36,152 nucleotides of DNA from Deltaproteobacteria bacterium (GTDB lineage Bacteria; Desulfobacterota; Desulfobaccia; Desulfobaccales; 0-14-0-80-60-11), in contig VGSW01000017.1 of NCBI GenBank assembly GCA_016874915.1, positions 1-36,152 of the forward strand. Reading direction: 5' to 3'. Made by a program: the position numbers and the translations under genes. Below are positions 1 through 8,500 of this stretch, one piece after another (position 1 is the stretch's first letter; each line of letters starts with the position of its first letter). The notes below the pieces were generated by a model, which was not told where the DNA came from, did no database searches, and saw nothing but the letters and a program-made list of their open reading frames with translations.

Positions 1-114
1 CTCCGGCGTTGTCTGGCCGAAATCTCCTGGCGAAAATACCGCCCCCGGCCTGGTCGCAAGTTCCCGCGTAAATCCAACAGCCGCCACGGCAAATGGGCCA
101 ACAGGTGGGCTTAA
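1..114 (+). CDS. Transposase, C-terminal 37 residues (partial)
   Basis: An open frame enters from the left edge and stops at 112-114. The visible tail is strongly basic, with an RPRPGRKFPRK segment resembling the RPGR-x-x-PR tail of many IS4-family DDE transposases. No catalytic residue is in view, so the call rests on this tail and on the terminal inverted repeat that overlaps the stop codon. It would be the transposase of the element that interrupted the caspase gene downstream. Confidence 0.5.
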   Translation, partial: LRRCLAEISWRKYRPRPGRKFPRKSNSRHGKWANRWA

Positions 115-127
115 GTCAACGGCATTG
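1..127 (+). mobile_element. Right end of an IS4-type insertion sequence
   Basis: The segment ends at 127 in a terminal inverted repeat that reads, inward from 127 to 109 on the minus strand, CAATGCCGTTGACTTAAGC. The same repeat, with 3 mismatches in 19, forms the left end of the small element at 35737-35894, which has a clean 10-bp target duplication; this fixes the boundary. The stop codon of the transposase-like frame (112-114) lies inside the repeat, as is common in compact insertion sequences. Directly after 127 the sequence becomes coding for a caspase-family linker. Family assignment to IS4 is inferred from the basic C-terminal tail and the 10-bp duplication of the related element. The left end is outside the window. 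Confidence 0.7.
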
Positions 128-1035
128 CTCTTAGGGGGACTGTCATTAAACAATACCAACTTACCCTGACATCGGGGCAAAACCGCATTATGGCCTATGC
201 CACTGACGGAAAAAATAAGGGCATTGGTAACATAGATGGAGTGAGGGTGTATTGTCATGCTCCAGCCAAATATCCTGATTTGTATATCCTATCCATCGGA
301 ATTGACTACAGTTACAAAGGATTGACTAAATTAGGATTATCCTGTAAAGACGCCCAAGATATAGCAGCCTTACTCAAAAAGCAGGCCACCCTGCTATATG
401 GCAAGGTAGATAGTAAGCTTCTCTTAGACAAACATGCCACGAAAACTGTCATCATGGATGCTATGCGACAAATAGGAAAAAAGATTATGCCTGAGGATGT
501 TTTTCTCCTGTTTCTTTCTGGGAATGGTACATATAATTATAGTGATGGTAGCTATTATTTCATACCATTTATAGAGCAGAGCAATGAGCAGATAACAGAA
601 AAACAAATGTTGTCTGCATCCGACCTGTATAACTTATTAAAAAATATTAAAGCCATGCGACAAATACTTATTGTTGATTCCAGCTATTCCGGAAGGTTAT
701 GCCTGATGGAGCCTAAATTATATGATGGGCGCTTATCCACCCCCTCCAATACCACTGGGATTCACGTCCTAACTTCGGGAGAAGGGCAGAGCGTGGAAAT
801 TTCTCATGGAGAGATAAGGAACGGTCTATTCACCCATTTTGTAGTGAAGGGCTTGCAAGGGGAGGCAGATGTCGCAAGACAAGGTGTGGTCAGAGTAAGG
901 GATTTGGGTCCATACCTTGAGAAGATGCTCCAACAAGCCATCGAGAAAAAGGATATACTTTCCAAAGGTCCTCAAATACTTCTAATGGGTCAAGATGTAG
1001 AGCTTACAACTGCTACTCCCCCCTTAACCAGATAA
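128..1035 (+). pseudogene. 5'-truncated WD40-caspase gene with a catalytically dead caspase domain
   Basis: The frame is open from the insertion-sequence end to the stop at 1033-1035; the first Met is at 190. Codons before that Met (about 136-189) still align with the linker of the intact paralogs at 11425 and 20821 (KQYQLTLTSGQN against KEYRVTLVSGEN), so 190 is not the original start and the WD40 part has been lost. Counting from Met190, the caspase fold spans about residues 30-270. The catalytic His is Asn112 (SGNG) and the catalytic Cys is Ser165 (VDSSYSG); each is one base from the expected codon. The EF-hand-like loop of the paralogs is also degraded (DVARQGVVRVRDL). The gene is AT-rich compared with its neighbours. 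It could still make a pseudo-protease of about 281 residues without a signal peptide, but loss of function is more likely. Confidence 0.8.
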
Positions 1036-1050
1036 GGAGCATAATAAGCC

Positions 1051-1293
1051 GATTTCTTTAATGAGAATCTTATTACTATCAAAAAACATGTGATGTTGGG
1101 AGCGAGAAGGGTGGTTAATAACCTCTGGGAGGTGGCCGACGCCCCCGCGGTGGAATACATGGTGACCTTCTACACCCACCTCAAGGCCGGCAAACCCCGG
1201 GCTGAAGCCCTGCGCCTGGCCCGGCAACAATTGAAGTCAAAATACCCCAACCCCTACTTCTGGGCGGCCTTCATCCTGCACGGGGAGGGGTGA
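1051..1293 (+). pseudogene. 3' fragment of a CHAT-protease gene
   Basis: In one frame the sequence resembles the end of a CHAT domain: ENLITIKKHVMLGARRVV, then LWEVADAPAVEYMV and the tail PYFWAAFILHGEG. Both active-site residues lie upstream in intact CHAT genes and are missing here. From 1122 to the stop the DNA is nearly identical to the end of the TPR-CHAT gene at 16665-19814 (about 11 mismatches in 172 bases by hand count), whereas 1051-1121 is AT-rich and diverged. This looks like a decayed copy whose last 170 bases were overwritten by, or recombined with, a resident paralog. A GTG at 1090 could start a 67-residue peptide, but there is no convincing ribosome binding site. Confidence 0.75.
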
Positions 1294-1449
1294 GCCATAA
1301 GACCCGACCGACTGCCTGGGCCAGGAGGCGCAATCCAAAGCCATCCTTAAAAAATCTGGAACTTTTATATCTTCCCGCCGTCTTCAACTCAGAGGGTGAT
1401 TTCAGCATGACTGTTTGACTTAGGCACCAAACCACCAAGGAGGAGAGAC

Positions 1450-2046
1450 ATGAGGCGCCTGAACAGTTTCGGATTCTGGTTGTGGTTTCCCCTGCTGCTC
1501 CTGGGGATTCTGACCTGGGGAGCGGCCACGGCGCAGGGCCAGGCCAAAGAGCCGGAAAAGCCGGCCGCGCCGGACCGCCTGAAGGACCTGGACAACCCCA
1601 AGGGCGAGATTAAGGTGGAGTTGACGGTGGACCGGGAAGACGCCACCTATAAGGTGGGGGACCAGATCGTCTTCACCTTCAGGACCAACAAGGATTGCCG
1701 CCTCACCCTCTTCAACGTGGGCACCAGCGGCAAGGTGCACGTCCTCTTTCCCAATGAACACCACAAAGACAATCTGGTGAAGGCCGGGACCGTCTACCGC
1801 ATCCCGCCGGAAGGCGCCAAGTTTGTCTTTAAGGCCCAGGGGCCGGCTGGGGAAGACGTGGTCAAGGCCATCGCCACCCTGGAAAATGTGCCTCTGGTCA
1901 ACGAGGCGAACCTGAAGCCGGCAGGCCCCTTCCAGGAAGTGGGAAAACCGGAAAAGGACATCGTCATCGGCATCCAAAGCGCGCTGAAGCCCGTGGATTT
2001 CAAGAAGTGGGCGGAAGCGGAGAAGGTGATCAAGATCGTGGAATAG
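1450..2046 (+). CDS. Exported DUF4384 protein
   Basis: The product has 198 residues. Residues 1-30 form a signal peptide (basic MRR, hydrophobic core, likely cleavage near ATAQG), so it should be periplasmic or outer-membrane associated. Residues about 55-145 form a DUF4384-type beta-rich domain: the KVGDQIVFTFRTNKDCRLTL stretch, then a LFPN motif and GEDVVKAIAT. The same domain closes the metacaspase just downstream and the two OmpA-like proteins of the array, so this is a free-standing copy that may act as a partner or adaptor. The start is well supported by AAGGAGGAG just upstream of ATG1450. The gene precedes the metacaspase gene by 77 bases on the same strand and is probably cotranscribed with it. 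The biochemical role of DUF4384 is not known to me. Confidence 0.85.
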   Translation: MRRLNSFGFWLWFPLLLLGILTWGAATAQGQAKEPEKPAAPDRLKDLDNPKGEIKVELTVDREDATYKVGDQIVFTFRTNKDCRLTLFNVGTSGKVHVLFPNEHHKDNLVKAGTVYRIPPEGAKFVFKAQGPAGEDVVKAIATLENVPLVNEANLKPAGPFQEVGKPEKDIVIGIQSALKPVDFKKWAEAEKVIKIVE

Positions 2047-2123
2047 AGCCCGTCACCCCACCAGACCCGGGGGCGCGCCGCCTGGGGGCGCCCCCGGGCG
2101 CCCGTCTGAGAGGATCCGGAACC

Positions 2124-3929
2124 ATGCAGAGAGTCAGCCTCATATCCCTGGTCTTCGCCCTTCTCCTCGCCCTGACCGCCGTGCCCGTCCCGGGGGCCGA
2201 AAGACGGGCCCTGCTCATCGGCATCAATACGTATAAGAACCTCCCTTTCAAAGATCCAGTGTCAGGCAGGGAATTTTTTAATCTCAGCGGTCCGGTGAAC
2301 GATGTCACCCTCATGCGGGAGATGTTGTCGTCGCAGTTTGCTTTCCGCCCCGGCGATATCAAGGTGCTGCTGAATGAACAGGCGACCCGCGCCCATATTT
2401 TGAAAACTTTTGAGGAATGGCTGATTCAGGGGAGCAAGCCCGGGGACCTGGTCTTCTTTTACTTTTCCGGTCACGGCACCCGGGTGCCGGATCTGGACGG
2501 CGATGAGGCGGACGGCTTTGACGAGGCGCTGTGCCCCCACGATTTCATTCCCCTGGCGCGGACTGTCCAGGAAACCAGAACCATCCTGGACGACGAATTG
2601 GGGGTGCTGCTGCGCCGCCTGTCCGGCCGGGAGGTGGTGGTTTTCATGGATTCCTGCCATGCCGGCGACATCACCCGGGGCTGGGGCGGCCAGGTGTACA
2701 GCCGGATGGAGCCGACGGCGGCCATCCAATCCCGGTTTCTCCCGGTAAATCTGCCTCAGGTGAGAGGCGGGAGCGTCAGGTGGCAGGGCAAGATGCAGAT
2801 GGAGATCCCCTCCGGCCAGATCTACCTGGCCTCCTGCGCCGCCCATCAGACCGCGGTGGAGATGAACTTCGGCCACGGCCGCGGCGGAGCCATGACCTTC
2901 GCCTTCCTGGAGGCGCTGCGGGGGCAGCACCCGACGTACCGGCAGCTCTTCGAGCGCACCCGGAAGATTATCAAGGACGATTTCCGGCTCCCCCAGGACC
3001 CGGAGCTGATCCCGGAGAAGGGGGAACTCGTGGAGCGCCGGGTCTTTGTCCCCGCGGCGGCCGCGACCTTGGCCTCAAAGCCCGAACCCTCCCCGCCGCC
3101 CACGGCTTCGCCCCCGCCGCCGGCTCCCTCCCGCCCGCCAGAGGTCAAGACCCAATCCGTGCAGCTCAGGCTGGAAGCCCTGCCTGGAGCTGCGGCGGCC
3201 GAGCTGGACGGCCTGCGCCGCGCCCTGGCCGCGCTGTCCTATGTGGAAGTGGTGCAGGACGGCCGGTTTGACCGTATCCTGAAAGGCGAAGTGCGCCAGG
3301 GAGTCTTTCAGGTGCGGCTGCTCAATCCCCTGGGGGATGCGGCGCCGTTGCCTCCGGCCAAAAGCGGCGCCGAACTGGTTCAGGCCTTGGCCCCCCACCT
3401 GGAATATGCCTTCATCGTCAAGCAACTGACCCAGCTCCGCCAGCCCCGGCCGCCTTTCCGGGTGCAGCTCCGGGTGGCCGGAGAGCGCCGGGACTTCAGG
3501 CTGGGGGACAAGATCATCTACCAGGTGGAGTGCGAACGGAACTGCTATATCCTGCTGCTCAACCTGGACTCCCAGGGGAATTTCCAGGTGATCTTTCCCA
3601 ACAAGTATTATCAGGACAATTTCGTCCGGGCCGGGACCATGGAAATCCCCGACGCCAAGATGCGGCGGCAGGACTTTGAAATCAAGTTCGGGCCCCCCGC
3701 TGGCGAAGAAACGGTGAAGGTCATCGCCACCACGGCGCGCCTGGACCTGACCAAACTCGGCCTGTCCAAGTTTCAGGAGCTGTTTCCAACGCTGAGGTGC
3801 CAGGCCCTGGCGCCCGCCTCCCCCACCCGGGGGCTGGCCAAGAACATCGTCTCGGAGCTGGTAGAGAAAAGCAAGCAGGAGGGCTTCCAATGGAGCGAAG
3901 ATACGGTGGTGGTGCGGAGCCACCCGTGA
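2124..3929 (+). CDS. Exported metacaspase-like C14 peptidase with C-terminal DUF4384
   Basis: The product has 601 residues from ATG2124; the frame extends further upstream, but only this start gives a signal peptide (residues 1-25, ending VPGAE) and a purine-rich site (GAGGATCCGGA). Residues 26-310 form a caspase/metacaspase domain: RALLIGINTYKN opening strand, catalytic His117 (YFSGHG), an acidic metacaspase-type loop (DGDEADGFDEALCPHD) and catalytic Cys178 (FMDSCHAGD). The dyad is intact. Metacaspases usually cleave after Arg or Lys and often need calcium; that is family knowledge, not shown here. A proline-rich linker (about 318-342) leads to a small mixed domain (345-435) and a DUF4384 domain (about 445-545) with the LGDKIIYQVECERNCYILLL segment. 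The end overlaps the next gene's start at 3890 by 40 bases, indicating translational coupling. Confidence 0.9.
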   Translation: MQRVSLISLVFALLLALTAVPVPGAERRALLIGINTYKNLPFKDPVSGREFFNLSGPVNDVTLMREMLSSQFAFRPGDIKVLLNEQATRAHILKTFEEWLIQGSKPGDLVFFYFSGHGTRVPDLDGDEADGFDEALCPHDFIPLARTVQETRTILDDELGVLLRRLSGREVVVFMDSCHAGDITRGWGGQVYSRMEPTAAIQSRFLPVNLPQVRGGSVRWQGKMQMEIPSGQIYLASCAAHQTAVEMNFGHGRGGAMTFAFLEALRGQHPTYRQLFERTRKIIKDDFRLPQDPELIPEKGELVERRVFVPAAAATLASKPEPSPPPTASPPPPAPSRPPEVKTQSVQLRLEALPGAAAAELDGLRRALAALSYVEVVQDGRFDRILKGEVRQGVFQVRLLNPLGDAAPLPPAKSGAELVQALAPHLEYAFIVKQLTQLRQPRPPFRVQLRVAGERRDFRLGDKIIYQVECERNCYILLLNLDSQGNFQVIFPNKYYQDNFVRAGTMEIPDAKMRRQDFEIKFGPPAGEETVKVIATTARLDLTKLGLSKFQELFPTLRCQALAPASPTRGLAKNIVSELVEKSKQEGFQWSEDTVVVRSHP

Positions 3930-5428
3930 AGAGGAGATTCCCCCGCAGGGCCCTGACGCTCCTGGTGCTGGGGGTGGCCCTGGGACTGGCCTCCCCGCTG
4001 GCCGCGGCGGACTGCGACCAGGCCAGGAATCTCTTCCGCCAGGCCCTGGACCTGGACTTCGGCGTGGAGAACATCCTCAAAAAAGAACAGTTATACCGCC
4101 GGGCCGTGGAGCTCTGCCCCACCTATGTCGAAGCCCACAACAACCTGGGGGACGTCTACGAGCACCAGGGGCGCTTTGACGAGGCCATCGCCCAATATAA
4201 GGAGGCCGTCCGCCTCAAGCCCGAGGCCCCGGAGCCCTACCTGGGGCTGGGGGACGTCTACTTCAAGACCAACCGCCACGAAGAGGCCCGCCGCTGGTAT
4301 GAAGAGGGGAGAAAGCGGGGGGGGCAGGACCCGGAAACCGCGCGCAGGTCAAAGTTGGCCGCGGACATTAGCCGGGGCGGGGTGATCAAGGCGGACACCA
4401 TCCGGGCGGCCCTGGAAAAGACCCGGGGCCGGGCTGAAGTGGTCAGTATAACAATCGGCCAGGGGCTCATCCCCTTTGACTACGACAAGGCGGAGCTCAA
4501 GCCCGAGGCGAAACCGCAGCTGGACGAGGTGGGCAAAGCCCTCAAGGCCCTGCTGGAGGGCAGCCGGGACATCGTCACGGTGGGGACGGCCCCCTCCTCC
4601 CTGGCCTTTGAGATCGCCGGCCACACCGACGTCCGGGGGTCCGATGTCTATAACCTGGACCTCTCCCGACGTCGGGTGGAGGCGGTGGTGGCCTATCTGG
4701 TGCAGCATTTCGCCATCCCCCGGGCCCGGCTGATCCCCCGGGGCTACGGCAAGCGCCGGGTCCTGTGTCCCGGCGGCGCCGACGAGGGCTGCCACGCCCT
4801 CAACCGCCGGGTGGAGATCGTGCGCACCGAATCGGTCCGGGAGGGGGGCGAAGTCCGCACCCGCTCGGCCGGGGCAAAGGTGGAAAAATCCGTGAAGATC
4901 GAGGCGGGCTTCTTTTACCTGGCCCAGGGCCGGGACATCGTCCAGGTCCTCACCGAAGACAGCCGTCTGCGCTCCCGGCAGGACAAGTATTTTGTCTTTT
5001 TCCGGCCTCGGCAGGATTGCTATGTGCACATCCTCCAGGAGGACGGCGCCGGCAAACTGGACCTGCTCTTCCCCCAGGCCGGGGGGAGCGCCAAGGTCCT
5101 GGCCGGGCGGGATTACTGGCTGCCCGCCTTCGGCCGGGCCTTCACGCTGGATGATGTCAAAGGAGAGGAAAAACTTTATCTCCTGGCCTCCGCCCATTCT
5201 CTGGAAACCGCCCTGGCCGGGCTCCCCCTGGCCCAGCAGGTGCGGTCCGCGGTGGCCGCCTACCGGACCCGGGCCCTGCAGATCGTGCGGCCCGAGGGCG
5301 CGCTCGAGGCGGTCCCCGCCGCCCAGGTGACCGGCAGCCCCCAGGCGCCCCAGAAACTTAAGCCTCTCCTGGAACAACTCTCCGGCGAAGGCGCCTGGGT
5401 GAGGGTGGCGGCTTTCCAGCATGAGTAA
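3890..5428 (+). CDS. TPR-OmpA-like-DUF4384 envelope protein (module 1)
   Basis: The product has 512 residues. ATG3890 is chosen because AGGAGG sits 7 bases upstream and the product then has a Sec signal peptide (residues about 15-40, PVKRRFPRR then a hydrophobic core ending SPLAAA). GTG3926, overlapping the previous stop, is a possible alternative. Residues about 65-145 hold two or three TPR units (HNNLGDVYEHQGRFDEAI). Residues about 186-312 form an OmpA-like peptidoglycan-binding domain with IAGHTDVRGSDVYNLDLS and NRRVEIV; two Cys in LCPGGADEGC could form a disulfide. Residues about 338-445 form a DUF4384-type domain. The OmpA domain predicts tethering to the cell wall, so this protein may be the scaffold that holds the protease partners at the periplasmic face. 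Its paralog at 15073 has the same length and order. Confidence 0.88.
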   Translation: MERRYGGGAEPPVKRRFPRRALTLLVLGVALGLASPLAAADCDQARNLFRQALDLDFGVENILKKEQLYRRAVELCPTYVEAHNNLGDVYEHQGRFDEAIAQYKEAVRLKPEAPEPYLGLGDVYFKTNRHEEARRWYEEGRKRGGQDPETARRSKLAADISRGGVIKADTIRAALEKTRGRAEVVSITIGQGLIPFDYDKAELKPEAKPQLDEVGKALKALLEGSRDIVTVGTAPSSLAFEIAGHTDVRGSDVYNLDLSRRRVEAVVAYLVQHFAIPRARLIPRGYGKRRVLCPGGADEGCHALNRRVEIVRTESVREGGEVRTRSAGAKVEKSVKIEAGFFYLAQGRDIVQVLTEDSRLRSRQDKYFVFFRPRQDCYVHILQEDGAGKLDLLFPQAGGSAKVLAGRDYWLPAFGRAFTLDDVKGEEKLYLLASAHSLETALAGLPLAQQVRSAVAAYRTRALQIVRPEGALEAVPAAQVTGSPQAPQKLKPLLEQLSGEGAWVRVAAFQHE

Positions 5429-5566
5429 TGACAGGGGCACTTTGAAATGACGCAAATAGTATGCGCAACTAATTGATATGACTTATAGGCCCGGGTTTGA
5501 AACCTGCCCCTGGGAAGTGAACCTGGGACAGCAGCAGGTCGAGCAGGTTTACTTAGAGAGAGCGGC

Positions 5567-8500
5567 GTGGCAAGGAAAACCTTCATCGTTATTTTACTGC
5601 TGATGTTGAAGGCAGTGTGCCTGCCTGCAATAGGCGGTGTGGCTCATGCTCAGACTACTGCTCTGGAGGAAGCCGAATCATTAAATCAAAAGGCTATGAA
5701 GCTCTATGCCGCCGGACGCTACCAAGAGGCCCTACCCCTGTCCCAGCGGGCCTTGCAGATTTATGAGAAAAGAAAAGGTCATGAGCACCCCCACACCGCC
5801 GCAGCCCTTAATAACCTGGCCCAACTGTACCATGCCATGCGCGCCTATGACCAAGCCCTGCCTCTCTACCGTCGGGCCTTGCTCATCTGTGAAAAAGCCC
5901 TGGGGGCAGACCATCTCGAAACGGCCCATCCCCTCAACAGTCTTGGTAGGCTTTACGATGATATGGGCGCCTATGAGAAGGCATTGCCCCTTCTGCGGCG
6001 GGCCCTGGCCATCAGGGAAAAGGTCCTGGGCCCAGAACACCCGGACACCACCACCAGCCTCAACAACCTGGGTGAACTGTACAAGGCCATGGGCGCTTAT
6101 GAGAAGGCACTACCCCTTCTCCGGCATGCCCTGGCCATCAAAGAAAAAGTCCTTGGTCCTGAGGACCCGGGCATTGCTACCAGTCTCAACAACCTGGCTG
6201 GCCTGTACAAGGCCATGGGCGCCTATGAGAAGGCATTGCCCCTTCTGCGGCGGGCCCTGGCCATCAGGGAAAAGGTCCTGGGTCTGGAACACCCCGACAC
6301 CGCCACCAGTCTCAACAACCTGGGACTGCTTTATAAGGAAATGGGCGCTTATGAGAAGGCCCTTCCCCATTATCGGCGGGCCCTGGCCATCAAAGAAAAA
6401 GTCCTTGGTCCTGAGGACCCGGGCATTGCTACCAGTCTCAACAACCTGGCTGGCCTGTACAAGGCCATGGGCGTCTATGAGAAGGCACTGCCCCTTCTAC
6501 TGCGGGCCCTGGCCATCAAGGAAAAGGTCCTGGGTCCGGAACACCCCGACACCGCCACCAGTCTCAACAACCTGGCTGTATTGTACGAGGCCATGGGGGC
6601 TTATGAGAAGGCACTGCCCCTGTACCGGCGGGCCCTGGCCATCCGGGAAAAAGTCCTGGGTCCAGAGCACCCCGACACCGCCAACAGCCTCGACAACCTA
6701 GCTGGGCTTTACAACGATATGGGGGCCTATGACCAGGCCCTGCCCCTCTACCGGCGGGCCCTGGCAATCAAGGAAAAGGTCCTGGGTCCGGAACACCCCG
6801 GAACAGCCCTCAGTCTTAGTAATCTCGCCATGCTTTATCAGGAAATGGGCTACTATGACCAGGCCCTGCCCCTGCACCGGCGGGCTCTGGCCATCAGGGA
6901 AAAGGCCCTAGGCCAGGACCACCCACACACCGCCCTCAGCCTTAATAATTTTGGCGGGTTTTACAACTGCATCGGCGCCTATGACCAGGCCCTGCCCCTG
7001 TACCGTCGTGCCTTGTCCATCAGGGAAAAATTCCTGGGCTCGGAGCACTCCCATACCATTGGCACCCTCAATAATCTCGCTTGCTTACATTTATCCCGCC
7101 AGGAATACCAGGAAGCCGAAGCTCTCTTCCAGCGCAGTAATTCCAAAGTGGGACTTGTGGCTCTTTATCTGGCCACCGGGCGATTCCAGGCTGCCCTGGA
7201 GTTGCTGGAAAAAATTCAACCGTCCTGGCGTGCTGTTCCAGGATATCAGGTCCAATTTGCCACCCAACAGGGGCAGGCCCTGGCCGGAGTAGGCCGGCGG
7301 GGGGAGGCGGCGGCCCAGCTTTTCGCCGCCACCCAGGGTATTGAAAACCTGAGAAGGCGGGTCACCGGCCCCCGCACCGGCTTTTTCCAGGTGAAGGAGC
7401 ACCGACTGGCCTACCTCTGGCTAACCGCGGTCCTGGGGGACATGTCCATCCGGGGGGAACCCCTGCCTCCGGCACTGGAAAAATTCGGCCCCCAGACCGG
7501 GGCCGCGGCCTTCTATTTCGCCGAAGCCACCAAGGGGCGGGTGCTGCTGGAGGAGATGGCCGCGGCCGCGGCCCGGGGCGGCCTGGGCCAAATCCCCCCG
7601 GACCTGGCCCAAAAAGAGCAGGGCCTGCTGGACCGTCTGGGGGCATTGGAGGCCAACTGGGAGAAGCACTACACACAGGGGGAAGAGGTGGTGGCCAATT
7701 TCAGGAAGCAGCGGGAGGAATTGCAAAAGCAACTGGACGCGCTGGTGGCGGAACTCAGGCAGAAATACCCCCGCTATGCGGCCCTGAAATATCCCCGGCC
7801 CCTCAAGCCCCAGGAGATTCCCCTGAAACCCCAGGAGGTGCTCCTGGAATACGCCCTGGGGGAGAAATCATGTTACCTCTTCCGGGTGGAGCCCGGGGGG
7901 CGGACGCAGGTCTATGCCATTCCCCTGGGCCAGGAAGAGCTGGGCAAACTGGTCAATGACTTCATCGCCCCCCTGCAGAGCCAACACACCTGTCAGGATT
8001 TCAACCCCGCCCAGGGGCGGAAGCTCTACGAAATGCTCCTGGCCCCGGCCCTCAAGGATTTGGCCCCGGAAAAGCGGCTCATCATCGTGCCCGACGGCAT
8101 TCTGGGCCTGCTGCCCTTCGAGGCCCTGGTAGTCCAGGCCGGGAAGGATGCGGGGGACACCCGCTTCGTGGGGGACGAGCGCCTCCTCACCTACTCCCAG
8201 TCCGCCGCCATCCTGGCCCTGAACCGGGTGCTGGCCGCGTCCCAGGCGAAAAAGCCCCTCTTTGCCCTGGGGAATCCCATTTACAGCGATCATGACCCCC
8301 GCTATCTGGCCCATAAGGCGGGGAAACCGGCGCCGGTGCTGACCGCCCAGGCCGCGCCCCAATACGCCTTCCGGGCCCTGGCCACCCGCCGGGAATGGGG
8401 CAAAACCACGTCGGACGATAAGCAAGGGAAGGAATTGAGCTATCCCCCCCTGGGGGAGACGGAAAACGAGGTCCGGGCCATCGCCGGGCTGTTCGGCGTG

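Noticed and set aside
2007-2123. Upstream extension of the metacaspase frame
   Set aside because: It overlaps the DUF4384 gene, encodes a Pro/Gly/Arg-rich leader and would bury the signal peptide that starts at ATG2124.
3075-3923. Long minus-strand open frame opposite the metacaspase gene
   Set aside because: GC-rich antisense shadow; no recognisable family and no start signal, while the plus strand encodes a clear protease.
4349-5455. Minus-strand open frame of 368 codons opposite the OmpA-like gene
   Set aside because: Low-complexity Gly/Pro/His-rich shadow of a well-supported plus-strand gene; similar shadows occur at 14065-14979, 15145-16080 and 22957-24015.
5720-7105. Possible CRISPR array because of regular spacing
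   Set aside because: The period is 126 bases, entirely in frame and coding for 42-residue TPR units; there is no repeat-spacer alternation.
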